Source: Jacaranda mimosifolia | Lineage: Eukaryota; Streptophyta; Magnoliopsida; Lamiales; Bignoniaceae | Reading direction: 5' to 3' | Assembly (NCBI GenBank): GCA_018894105.1 | Contig: CM032131.1 | Span: forward strand, 7,590,501-7,654,500 | Length of the DNA stretch: 64,000 nt | Shown here: one piece after another, positions 35,095-46,620 of the stretch | Layout: the number at the start of each line of letters is the position of its first letter | Numbering within the stretch: position 1 is the first letter of the stretch | Notes under the pieces: generated by a model | Databases searched by the model: none | What the model saw: the letters and a program-made list of their open reading frames with translations, nothing else | What the model was told of the DNA's origin: nothing | Position numbers and translations under genes: made by a program

Positions 35095-35200
35095 CGTCCT
35101 ACGATTGTATCAGTTGCAGGCGAGATGGTTAGCAACTTGCTTCACAAGGGGGCCGGCGTGGGATCGAGTCCCACTTCAAGCAATCTCTCCAGATTTTATC
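35095..35200 (+). repeat. tRNA-like (SINE head?) sequence
   Basis: GAGATGGTTAGCAACTTGC is followed about 35 bp later by GGGATCGAGTCCC. The spacing and wording resemble pol III A and B boxes of tRNA-derived SINEs. It directly precedes the GC-rich tandem array. No 3' tail or target duplication was found. Confidence 0.4.
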
Positions 35201-35230
35201 TCCTGCCAACTAGTCCATCCCTCCCAGGCC

Positions 35231-35880
35231 GCTCAGCCCAGCCCGCCGAAGCAGAGAGCCCGCCTCCAAGGCCCAATGAGCAGGCCTAGAGTTCCCAGCC
35301 CAGCCCACGGACCGGTGATGATGCGGCCCATGGAGGCCAAGCCCAAGATGTAGGGCCCCATGCCAGCTGGCCCTAAGCGCTCAGCCCAGTGCGCCAAAGC
35401 AGAGAGCCCGCGTCTGAGGCCCAATGAGCGGGCCTCGAAGTTCCCAGCCCAGCCCAGCCCACGAAAAGGTGATGAGGCAGCCCACCGCAGCCAAGCCCAA
35501 GATGTGGGCCCCATGCCAGCTGGCCCAAGCGCTCAGCGCAGCGCCCCGAAGCAGAGAGCCCGAGTCCGAGGCCCAATGATCCGGCCCAACAGTTCCCAGC
35601 CCAGCCCACGGACCAGTGATGAAGCGGCCTACCGTGGCCAAGCCCAAGATGTCAGGCCCATGCCAGATGGCCCAAGGGCTCAGCCCAGTAGCTGAAGCAG
35701 AGAGCCCCAGTCGGAGGCCCAATGAGGGGGCCAATGCCAACAACACTCCAGTGAATTTAGGCCCAAGATGTTGGGCCCATTCCAGCAGGTCCAAGCGCTC
35801 AGCCCAGCTCGCCGAAGTGGGGAGCCCGAGCTCGAGGCTCAATGAGGGGGCCCAACAGTTCCCAGCCTAACCCACGGATC
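35231..35880. repeat. GC-rich tandem array of five units inside the CACTA element
   Basis: Units begin GCTCAGCCCAG at 35231, 35379, 35531, 35678 and 35797, with spacing of about 148, 152, 147 and 119 bp. Each has GAAGCAGAGAGCCCG, GAGGCCCAATGAG, GTTCCCAGCCCAGCCCACG and GCCCAAGATGT. Base composition is sharply different from the AT-rich surroundings. The long frames on both strands are by-products of low stop density. Confidence 0.85.
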
Positions 35881-36089
35881 AGTGTCCATCCGGCTTTAGT
35901 GTACTGTAGTGGATGGCCTAGTATGTTAAAGCTTGATGAAGCAGCCCAAAACTCGGGGTCCAATCTAATAGTTTGATGCTGGCCTTAAGCCCATCGCACC
36001 GAAGTCCAGAGAGCAAAGCCCAGTGTGCCCATACTGAGCCCCAGTCGTCAGCCCAGCGTTTGCATGCCCAGCAACCCAGTGAGATCAAA

Positions 36090-36417
36090 AAATTATATTA
36101 TGCATTGGTAACGAAAAAATAAAATGCAACAAAATTGCTAATATTTTAATAACTAAATATTTCATTAAGCTATAAACATCTATTGTAACTAATACACTTT
36201 TTTGTTATTAATATCATATTTTTGGTAACGATATATTTCGTCGCCATAAGTTCATCATTCGTAACGAACCATAGATTTCGTTACTAATACTTTTTGCGAC
36301 AGGCTTTAGGGCACTAAACTTAAGTAACAAAAAATTCGTTGCCAATATTTTGGGTAACAAATTTCAGCCTTATGGTAACGAAATTATTCATTACTAAAAG
36401 TGTAATTTGTTGTAGTG
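36090..36417. repeat. right subterminal repeat zone of the CACTA element
   Basis: Dense GTAACGAA, GTAACAAA and TTCGTTAC words in both orientations mirror the left zone. Confidence 0.7.
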
Positions 36418-37840
36418 AAACTATAGATTAGTAGACTATAACTACATTTCTAAGGCTTTTGAGGTGAGGGTCTGCACTCTGGCACTTTCTCATACCTGTT
36501 TGTTTCATGATGAACCCCTGTGAAGGTTTTTGTTTGACTTAATTCGGAAACTTATTGATTCTCGATTGTCAAATTTTGTGACTTGCATGCATTCTTGGAT
36601 ATTATTATATGTTTAAATCCGTTCTGGTGTCCAAAACTTTCTTTACATTGTTGGATTTCTATCCTTATACCCCAGATTTGCTGGCTAACTCCATATTCTT
36701 GATATCTGTAAAAGTAATATTTGAAAGGGTCTGGTAGACTTATTTGTGTTAAAAATTCTCTTAAATTGTTCATGTATCTTGTTTATTGGAATAGGTATTG
36801 CCGGTCGTTATTGAAAAATGTTTTGTCTTGTAAATTGCAAATCTTGTAAAGTTCTGAAATGTTCATGTTATTGGTTGAAAAGTTGAATTGATAGATGTTG
36901 GCATTATATCATTCAACCCACGGGGACGCCCTTGGGAAGTTCAACCCAGAGGGACGCCATGGGAAGTTGGGCCCGGGGCTAGGTTTTGAAAGATGGTCGG
37001 GCGGTACGGACCGACGGTGACAGATCTCCTGGCTAGTACCTACCTACGATCCTGATTGACACGTAGCTGGAGGTAGCGAACTGTGAGTGACAGGATCTAG
37101 CATGCCGTCGACCATACCATAAAAGCAAGTTGTTACACGTCGAGTTGTGTGCTCGAGCAAATGGAGAGATAAGAAGAAATTTTTCATGTTCAAGTTAAAT
37201 GTTATTAAAAGGTTATCATGTATTCATCAAGGAGCAATAAGGGTGCCAACAGGCTAGCTAAATGTTTACATGTTTCAAGTTCTTTTATGAGTCTAAATCT
37301 AATTTCCGTCAATCATGAACTGATTATCTGATTTATTATCAATGACCTTGTTTATCACTGTTGAAATTCAATATTTTTCCTATGTCTCTTGTTATGTGTT
37401 TCCCTCACTGAGTCCTTAAGACTCACCCTCCTATGCATTTCTTAAATATTTTCAGATAGGTATGAATAGTGAAGAATAAGGACTGATGCTTGCTCAGAAG
37501 AACTGTTTATGATAGGCATTTGGATATCATATGATGTTGACTATGGGATTTGAGACTGTAGACAGGACTGAACTCAATGGGAAGATTTTAGCTTGTATAT
37601 AATGTTGGCGTGTAGTGTTATTTTAAGTTGAAATATGTTGTTATTTATGAGACTTTAGAATATGAATATATTGCACTTCTTGTAATGTCTCTTGGAGTTT
37701 GAATTTTGTTGTTTTCGGTTGTATATATTGCGCACTCTGAAATGATATTTTGCATCGGTGCTAAGCTGTTATCACTTGAGTTGTAAAATTTTGGGTTGCT
37801 GTGCAGTCTTATGAATTGAAATTGAATTTTGGAGGTGTGT

Positions 37841-38467
37841 TTTGGATTTAAACTTTTATAGAAAAGATTTTAGTAGCACATCGGTTCAAAAGCAAGCACC
37901 TCCTAGACAGGGCGCTAAATGTTCTCTCAAAAGATCTTTTAACTTCAACAATTGGATTTTATCAAAACCCCTAGACTTACTTTTTTCTTCAATCTAAAGC
38001 TAACCCTGAATGGCGATTTTCTCCCCTTTGCGAAGAAGAAGACCAGAAGAAGCTGTCGCCAATGACATCTGCGATTATGGGCACCTTCTTTCTCTCATAT
38101 TTGTTGCCAACTCATATCTCAAAAAAAGTAAGCACAATCGAAATCCGAGCATTATTTGATTTTTCTCAAAATTGTTAGGTTGTTTGGTTCTTCACTCTAA
38201 TGTGATTTGATGGAAAAAAAAATTTTAAAAAAAAGTTAAAATTTTCAAATTTATGAGTAACTCAACAGGATCTTCCAAGTTCGAAATTATTTTTCATCAT
38301 AAATCTCTCCGTAAGTATTAACATTTGTTCTTTTTTTCCTTTTTTTTTTTTTTGTTTATCTTTGCCTATTGTAATGCTATGATTTTTGTTAGAACCCTAA
38401 AATCAACAATTCTCCATCAATAGCAGCAATCACCCTTGGCTGAGGAAACATTCATATACTGTTGAAG
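37841..38467. other. spacer with a possible orphan exon at 38008-38127
   Basis: An ATG at 38008 opens a frame, MAIFSPLRRRRPEEAVANDI, then CDYGHLLSLIFVANSYLKK, that runs into a donor-like GTAAGC at 38128. No matching downstream exon or homology was recognised, so it may be chance. Confidence 0.25.
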
Positions 38468-38803
38468 GTGAATTGGGTTTTGTATGTCATAATCTACCAT
38501 CTAATAAAACAAGCGAGGAAATATACAACATATTTGGGAAGTAAAGTACCATACGGTAGATTCACATGGGGACAAACAAGATACACGCAGTAGTGCCTTT
38601 GTGATGTACGAAGATATCTACAAGCTAAAACCGAGGTTGACCACCTGTCGGTTTTAACATTGAGAAAGAATAGGCATTTGATTGCGTTGTATTACCAACA
38701 GGAGAAGATAGGCAAGAAATTTGACCAAAAGAAGAAGGAGGACCATATTCAAAAGCTCCAGGAGAAGTACAAAAATGGTACTCCTACTTCAAAAGATAAG
38801 CAG
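38468..38803 (+). pseudogene. SF3b p14 (SF3B6-like) splicing factor pseudogene
   Basis: Translating with frame jumps gives VNWVLYV, NLPSNKTSEEIYNIFGK, an IR-stop-IHMGTNK stretch, SSAFVMYEDIY, AKTEVDHLS and then NRHLIALYYQQEKIGKKFDQ followed by KKKEDHIQKLQEKY. These match the small RRM protein p14 of the U2 snRNP SF3b complex, which contacts the branch-point region. The RNP2-like LYV..NLP and RNP1-like AFVMYE cores are visible. At least three frameshifts and one stop break it, and the N-terminus is absent. No introns are seen across the matched part, which fits a processed copy, but no poly(A) tail or target duplication was found. Confidence 0.75.
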
Positions 38804-41800
38804 TCTACTTTGTGGCATAAAATCCGTAGAAACTTTTCTTTTTATAAAATAATTGTTGTTAATATTGAAAAAGAAGTTTTATGTGTTGTGTAAAGATATT
38901 GTGGATTGTTGGACTAATAGAAATTTTAGTAACTGAAAAAGAACTCTTTGGTATTTTGCTAATGGGGACAAAAGCTAGCAAAATCTGTGATAGTCAAATT
39001 GGAGAAAAATCTAGCAGATATAATAAAGTATTTCATACCTTCGCCACTGGAGCTTTATTTTTAACAGCCACCCTGCATATTAGTTACTTAATTTCTTTAT
39101 CTTTATTTGAAAGGTGGAAAATGTCCATTTACTTCTAGTTTCTTATTGTTGCTAACCTTCTTGTTATTCTTGTGTAGATTCCTTTGGATTGGTCTTCATA
39201 TATTAGCATCTCCATTTATCCTTTTTGTATCCTCCTTCCATTTTTTCTCACTTTTGTTAAGCTCCAAATAAAGTGTTGATGTAAGTGAAAGCCAAAAACA
39301 AGTCACACAAAATATTACTCTAAATGAATCTGTCTCTCAAATCTTACTTCAATATATTTGCTTTCCAGAGCATCAAGATCACTCACCCACAAGGACTTTG
39401 TTGTTGCTCTTTTCAGGTCTCCAACTTCTTGCATGAGCTTATCTCTCTCGTTATGCTACTATTGCATCTTTTCAGCAGTTAAGGTACCCAATCGCCTAAG
39501 ACATAGAGTAGTCATAATCACTTGCAGAAATTCCTTGGCTGCTTATTCCTATTTTGCCACATTTTGTTCTGGTACTTATTTTGCAGAAAACTCTTACTTA
39601 TGTAATTTTTAGATAGTTTTTGATTGATAATGCCAACCTATTCAAGCTCTGCCAAAAAGTTTGGTTATAATCTACATTGTGGATTATGTTTGTGTTTCTA
39701 ATTGTCATTGTTATCATATTCTGTTGAGAAAGATGATAATGCCACTACCAGTGGCAAGAGTTTTCTTGTTCAAAAAGATAATAACCTTATATTCTAGAGA
39801 ATTCACTTCATACTTTTAGAATTATAAATATGTTAGTAGTAGTAGTAGTAATATTTTTATCGCAAAGATCAGTTTTTCTATCCCTTTTTTTTATCGTATT
39901 CTATTAAGAAAGCTGGTAATGCCACTAGTGGTGGCAAGAGTTTTCTTGTTCATATTAGATAATAACTTCGTGCTTTTAGAATCACAAATACGTTAAAATG
40001 TATGCAATTTTTTCATTTTTCAGGAATTTCTTTGGGATTTTCCTATGCTAAAACTCGCAACTTTCTAACACTAATCATGATTCATGTCTTTTGGGACTTT
40101 GAAGCTATCTTGCTTCTCACTTTAAGGTAATAGCTTGACGAATGATACAAAATTTATCGTTCCATCATTATGCTTGTTCAGCATGTTATGATTTTATTAT
40201 CATTCCATTTGCTAATTTTATTGAGGATTTATATTTTCAATTTTATGAAGGATTGACTAACGAGGACTAGTTCAGCTAGCCTTCGATTGTGAGAGGACTT
40301 TGAAATCACTTGGGGTTTACTGCTTGTGCTAAGACTACATATCAATGTCTCATTATTAGTATTTGGATATAATTGCAGATCTCTTGAATATTCTATATCA
40401 CTAGACTTAAAAATCATCCACAATTAAAGCTTTCTTGCTGTTGCTAAGTATTTGGAACCTATAGACTAAGTCTATTGAAAAATTTTAAGCGTAAGAATTT
40501 GACCCTTTAACTTGTACTTCTTTTCATCTTTACGTAATGATCTAGAAAGCGAAAAAAAATGGTAAATACGATACTGATAACTTCATATGACAATGATACA
40601 TCAAACCAAAATTTTAATACTTATTGTATATTTATGGAATAAATTATTAAATACCTATATTTCACTATATTAATTACATATTATTTTCCAAAACTCTCTT
40701 TAAATGTTCCATTTTTTATTTTGTACCATGTTCGTTGTGATTATACTATGTCCAATCTTATATGTTTTATTTGTCACTCTTGTCTGCATTAAAAATTTTG
40801 TTCTATCCTTGCACAGCTCTTTTCTGTTAGTTGGTGTGGAAGATTCAAGCAACAATGACCAACTGACTCCTTTGGTTTCTGTCACACCATTTGAAGATGA
40901 GTGTGATGTAATGCATTTGTTACTTGATTCATGGCTACAAATAGCAATCCATGGTCTCATAGCTAAAGCACTTGTCTCATGGCAATTTTTCATCTCAAGG
41001 CAGTGGTGCCATTAAACCTCACGCCTTTGTGGGTTGCTTTTAGTAATACATTTGCTTGTTGGAGTAAGTTTTTTGCTGCTATCCACTATTTGTACTCTTT
41101 TTTTTTTTTTTTTATCTTTAGTTTGATTTTAGAGCTGGAAAGGGAGCAAAAGGATAAGATGATATCCCATAACCTATAAGTGATTGCTTAGTTTGGAGTA
41201 TATAGTTAGTTTTTCATTGGTTCTGACCCTAATTCATGCTCACATTTCTATCCAAATCACTCTGAGAAAACGAAATATTTCTATAAAAATCTTATTAGAA
41301 ACTAATATTATTATCATTTTCATAATGGAGTTTTTCATATGAGTTGTGAAAATAAAGTAGTGGCATAATAGATGATATTTTCCTTCTTTTTGATTACAGA
41401 CTAGAGGCATTGTGGGACTTTTGGTGGTGCTGATATTTTCCTTATTGCTATTGTCACAAAAAAGAAATCGTCTTGATTTCTTTTTGACCAAATAAATGCA
41501 TTCACTATGGTGCCATAGCATTAAATTTCTCATGCAAAATTTTCTCTCTGATGTATTTGATTTCTCAAATTCAAGCTATGGTTAAGAATAGAACCTTTGC
41601 TGACTGAAGTTCATGATAGCGGTTTCCTGAAGAAAGTTGAGAAATTAACAAAAAGCCTTACATGAACTTCTAAGGTATATTGTAATGTTCAGTGTCGTGA
41701 ACTCAAATGATAAAAATCCTTAATGCAATTACATTTGTGTTGCTTGTATTCTTATTGCATCATTTATCTGCAAGTTGGAACACCAAAAACATGCACACAT

Positions 41801-44411
41801 TCAAATGAGTGTTCTTATTTTCACAACAATATTAGAAAATGCTTCTAATAATTGCTATCTGACTCTCATCTAATTTAAAGGAGTCTAGATGTTTAAGCTT
41901 ATTTATGGATGCAAGAAAATTTAAGGAAGATACTGGATGGTAGGTGCTAAACTATGGACATGTAAGAATTTTTATTAAAATGTTAAAATATGCTACTATA
42001 ATAATATATCCTCTTCCAATTTCCTTGAAGAAACTAGCTAATTTGCAGAGACTGTTAAGGTGAAAATATAAGACTTGGGATTTTGTAGTCTCTTAAAATT
42101 TGCTGGACTTTTGTGGTTGTATGGTGTTGGTTTTTTTGATTGAGTTTATGGTGGAATAGGACATGTTCACTGGTTATTTTGTTGAAAATTTATTCTGTTG
42201 ATTCTCTTATTTTTGCTGAATTCATTTCAGGCATTAGGAATCCGTGTGTACAGGATAATGGTGTGCATTTATTCTAGTTAGATCAATTACTTTTGGGGAG
42301 CAAACTACTAGATTTGAAGATCTGTATTTTTTGTCAAATGGTTGGGTGCTTCTAATTCTCTCACTCATTATAATCGACTTACTTTCTCAGGTGAGCAGAT
42401 TAGGCTGTTGGATTCGTTGATAAAATGTAGAACTTAAACTTAGAGTGGCTGGGTTAGTTCTCCATGTTAGGACCTTTTTTAGTATGCCAAGCCATCATTT
42501 TATGCATAGCATGCTTCTCTTTGGGTTCATGCATGTAAAGGAAGTTGTAATTCCTCTTTTGAACTTTCTTACTGTAATCATTTGTAACCTTGTAACTATT
42601 TTAGCAATTAATCTATAGGTTGGGGTCCTTGCCTTAACCCTTTGCTAATTGGATGTGTTTTCTCAACAAAAAAACAACAACATGTGTTTGTGTACATGAT
42701 GAGAATCATGAAATAACGGAATTATCATTAGGTTTGCAAAAGAGGAAAATAAAATGGCTTTGTAAATAGCAAATCTATTAGAAATATACTGATTATATTC
42801 TTAAAATAAAGAAGAATTGGCATTATGGAAGAATGTATGGAGGTGGGGTTGGACAAGTTTTTATTTCTTTTTCTTAAGGATTTTTTTTCTAGAGTTACAA
42901 TACGACTCTATTAGTGCTAGCTTGAAATTAATTATAATTTTATTTAATTGTGTATGTATTAATACTCAAATGGATATTGAGTGTATGTTTTCATTAGCAT
43001 GAACCATACCTAATTCAAAAGGAAAAAGTTTTTAAGTTTGAATAATTAGGCACTTGCAAGAATTAGATCATTGGTAACTATTATTATTTAAGATTCTTAT
43101 GACTATGAATATGATTGAAATGCAAGACAAGTATGACATGTATGGTTTAAACATATTGATATATATATATATATATATTGAATGATAATACTACATTAGA
43201 TGCATAGATATTTCTTTTCCTTTTAATGATAATTTTATATATCTCTCGTTTTTAATTTTTTTATTTCACAAAAAGTTATTAAGATAATTTTACAATTATC
43301 TTATGAAATACTTTGACAGGAGTGCACATCCAAAAATAAAGTCTACATAAAAATTATCGTAACACATCTTTTTTATATGTCTAAAATTTCAAAAGTACTA
43401 CAAATAAAAATAAATATATTAATTCAATTAAACAAGCAGGTCACCAAGCATTGCGCAGTGGCCTTTTTATAGTAACATACATAGTTAGACTAGTCAAAGG
43501 GGCACGTTTAACACAAGGACCACGCGTGCCGAATTGCCTTCAAATATTTTATGAATTGAAGCATGCATCTGTTGCCGACATATAAATAAATAACAAAGTG
43601 GGACATTCCCTTTGAGAACATGTTTTTCCCACATGAAGCGGCCAACATGTCTGGTGTCCCACTGCAGACTGCAGTTTTATTTTAAAGCTAGCTAAGCTTT
43701 CGCTTGCGGACAAAACACCTGAGTCTCGGCCTTTTCAACTACTCAAAATTTCGTCGCCAATTAAATTGGACTTATCACATGAAAAATGGTAATCTAACTA
43801 AGTTGAATTACTACATTCCACAAGGAATGATATTTGATTTTATTATACATTCAAAATTTTAAAATAATTTATAAATTAATTTTGTTTCTTTTACCCTTTT
43901 AGAAGTTTTTTAAAGGCAAAACTCTATAATAATATATGGTAATAAAATAGTATTTGTGTGAAATTGAATCTTATGTTTCATAATTGATATAATTATCCTC
44001 ACAGTACTAATCAATAAATTAATTATATTCATAACGGTGGCATTTGATTTGATATGTTGAGAACCTCATCCCTGCATTCCCTGTTAGAACTTATTTATTT
44101 TCAAATACATAAATTTATTGGTTGTGTTTAAAAGAATAAAAGTATTTGTTATCAACAGTTGCCAATCTTTCATCCATGTCCTAATAGGTTTCTTAATAAT
44201 TTAACAATTAAATTCTTCCAAAATATTAGAACTCCTGGGAAAAGACCGAAGTGTCTTCTATAAATATATATGTTCAATCATAAAGAAAGCAAGACAAAAT
44301 TATACACTCATCTTCTTTCTCTAAAACACTGCCTTTTCTTATTTTCCTAAAGTTTAAGAAGAATGATTGGTGCATTTATTCTTAGAGCACAATCCTTGAA
44401 CAGATGTGATT
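38804..44411. other. 5.6-kb stretch with no recognised gene
   Basis: Composition is less extreme than in the TE-rich parts and includes T-rich polypyrimidine runs and several AG acceptor-like sites, as in intron-rich DNA. The frame at 40704-41015 (plus; hydrophobic N-terminal half, then VGVEDSSNNDQLTPLVSV) could hold an exon but matches nothing I know. A repeat at 39725-39775 and 39900-39950 (GCCACTA...GGCAAGAGTTTTCTTGTTCA) shows a short local duplication. Confidence 0.45.
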
Positions 44412-45073
44412 TACTATAAGAAAACATCCCTTCACTAATGAAAAATTTGGGACAAACAGGATTCCATTACAGTCTGAAGATAATTGTGATCGATTTTTAA
44501 TGGATTACTAACGAATTTAAAAAAATAATAAAAATATATATTAATAATGATACTTGTAACGAATAGAATTTGTCGCAAATTTCATAACTTTAAATATGAT
44601 TTTTCGATTTATAATGAAAATTCCATCACAAAGTTAGTTCTATGGTGCACTTTATTTTCGTCACAAAATTAATAAGTGACGAAGCATATGCTAATGAATT
44701 TGTAAAATAAATCCATCACAAAATGATAAATTTTATTAAATTTATGAGAGATTTATTTTACAAGTCCGTTAGTACATGTTTTGTCACTAATTAGTTCTGT
44801 GATAAAAATAAGTGTGTCACATAACTAATTTTACGATGAAACTTTTGTCACACATTGAAGAATCATATTTAGAGTTATGAAATTTGTGATGAACTCTTCA
44901 TATCAATACATACCCTTCGTATTTGTCACAAATATCATAAGTAATATATTATTGCTCATTTTTTTTAAGTTTGTTAGTAATCCATCAAAAATCCATCACA
45001 ATTATCTTCTAACTGTGACAGAATCCTCTTCATCACAAATTTTTCGTTAGTGAAGGGGTATTTTTTGGTAGTG
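44412..45073. mobile_element. near-palindromic CACTA-type MITE
   Basis: The complement of the right end reads CACTACCAAAAAATACCCCT and the left end reads TACTATAAGAAAACATCCCT, so the first base of the left CACTA has mutated. A 3-bp target duplication ATT flanks it (44409-44411 and 45074-45076). The two halves align as an inverted repeat over almost the full length (about 330-bp arms), with words such as CCATCACAAA and TTTGTGAC recurring. A transcript would fold into one long hairpin. Confidence 0.85.
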
Positions 45074-45471
45074 ATTAGGCTTTTATCCTAGGAATAATTA
45101 ATTTCCAAAAAGACACCAATATAGTGTAAAGATTATTGTTCTTAAGAAAACATTTTGAATGATACGCATAGCTCAATAAATTTTAATTTTCTTTTACGTT
45201 CTCCAACATCCACTAAGATCAAAGGCTGTCAATTGTCATTAGGAATAATTAATTGTTTTCATTTTGCAAATGAAAGTTAGCTTAATCACTTTGGACTTTG
45301 GAAGAAGCTATACTCCTTTTTTGTCAATTCACCTCTACTAAAGAACAAAACCAAAAAGGCAAAAAGTATAGGCCGGGGTACTAATAAAAGAGTCACAAAA
45401 ATTTGCGATGCTGTATATCAAAAATATGGCTCTATTCGTGGACCTGATTGACTACCCTTTATAATTGCCAA
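45074..45471. other. AT-rich spacer
   Basis: Nothing was recognised between the two MITEs. Confidence 0.5.
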
Positions 45472-45790
45472 GGGTCGTTTGGTTTTATTTTCAAATATCA
45501 TTTTCATATTTTTTATTATTTAAAAATTAAAATATATCACTTTTTACACATTTTCATTCTATATTATTTTTATTTTTTTCTCAAAATACATTCCTTAATA
45601 ACCTATATATCTTATTTAAATAACTTATATATCTTCTCTCTCTATTTCATTATTACTATCTCTCTCCACCTACAACCTACTAAACGTAATACAATCATTA
45701 CTTTTTCAACAACATATCCAAATACAAACTCATTTTCATTAATTATTTTTTTAGATTTTAAAAATAATGAAAATAAAACCAAACAGGCCC
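45472..45790. mobile_element. Tourist-like (PIF/Harbinger) MITE
   Basis: The ends are GGGTCGTTTGGTTTTATTTT and AAAATAAAACCAAACAGGCC plus C, forming a TIR of about 20 bp that resembles the GGGCCTGTTTGG type. Flanking triplets are CAA and TAA, so the expected TTA/TAA duplication carries one change. The 122-residue frame inside is AT-driven and not a gene. Confidence 0.75.
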
Positions 45791-46280
45791 TAAAGGGTTT
45801 AAAAGAATTATTTTAGTTGTTGATTGCGTAAAACTGGCCATTGAATAAAAGTGAGGATTGGCTTAACTTTGCAATCACCATTTAACATGGTATGCTAAAT
45901 AAGTATATAGAGATCAAAGTTTAATTTTCATATCTAAAAGGTCAAGTGCGTGTAATAGGAGGAGACTTCAGACTCTGAATCTGTTCTGGCAGTACCATAT
46001 AAAGCTTGTGTACTATAAAAAAAATATATTAATGACAAAAATATTAATTGATAATATCAAAATTGTTACTGAATATCTGTAATAAGATACAATATTTTTT
46101 GTGTTTTTACCACAATATAATTTTAAAAATTTAATGGTGAAAAAATTGTATCTAAATTATTATTGTGCATAACAATATAACATATATAGAATGATAATTA
46201 TATTTTTTAATTAGTCAAGTGGAAGTACGTACCTTTGTATTAATATGTCTGGTCTGAAATTCAAGTTTGAATAACTCTAT

Positions 46281-46310
46281 GTGCATGTGCATGTGCATGT
46301 GCATGTGCAT
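46281..46310. repeat. (GTGCAT)5 microsatellite
   Basis: Five perfect hexamers. Confidence 0.95.
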
Positions 46311-46585
46311 ATATATCTAAACAAATAATAATCTTATTTATTGCCACTGCACGTATTACTATTTATGTATTAATTTTTTATACACACAATTTCTTTATCA
46401 TTATTTACCAATAATGATAAAGTTTACACTATTATCGTCATTACAAAGTGAAGCTCTGGTTGGTGTAATTTCTATTACATCTTTGACTTGGTCATCAAGA
46501 AATATAGATCATTATTTTGATTATTAGAAGTAGTACTAATTAAGGTAACATTTTTCATTTCAAGTTGATTTTTGACTATATTGCA

Positions 46586-46588
<3 letters not shown>

Positions 46589-46618
<30 letters not shown>
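46589..46618. repeat. (GT)15 microsatellite
   Basis: Perfect GT dinucleotide run. Confidence 0.95.

Positions 46619-46620
<2 letters not shown>

Larger units (their letters stand above)
29134..36417. mobile_element. non-autonomous CACTA (En/Spm-type) element
   Basis: The left end CACTACAACAAATTGCACTT is matched by the complement of the right end, CACTACAACAAATTACACTT. A 3-bp target duplication AAA flanks both sides (29131-29133 and 36418-36420), as expected for CACTA elements. Subterminal zones (about 29134-29470 and 36090-36417) are packed with GTTACAAA, TTTGTTAC and GGTAACAA words in both orientations. No transposase frame is present in 7284 bp. The interior holds a hAT insertion, a second related fragment, duplications and a GC-rich tandem array. 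Confidence 0.9.
27758..37840 (+). mobile_element. probable degenerate solo LTR, split by a CACTA element
   Basis: The left part begins TGTAACACCCCTAAATTTTA, a common start of plant LTRs. The right part, after the CACTA insertion, contains CCCTCACTGAGTCCTTAAGA followed by CTCACCCTCC and TTTTCAGAT. It ends near TTTTGGAGGTGTGTTTT, a degraded inverted match to the start. Two GGGACGCC words near 36922 and 36951 mark a short internal duplication. No coding region or primer site was found on either side, so a solo LTR is the best explanation. The right boundary is uncertain. Confidence 0.4.

Noticed and set aside
35233..35870. Long frames on both strands (up to 153 residues)
   Set aside because: They arise from low stop density in a GC-rich tandem array. 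The translations simply repeat with the DNA units.
45448..45816. 122-residue frame
   Set aside because: It coincides with a Tourist-like MITE and is Phe/Ile/Tyr-rich, as expected for AT-rich DNA.
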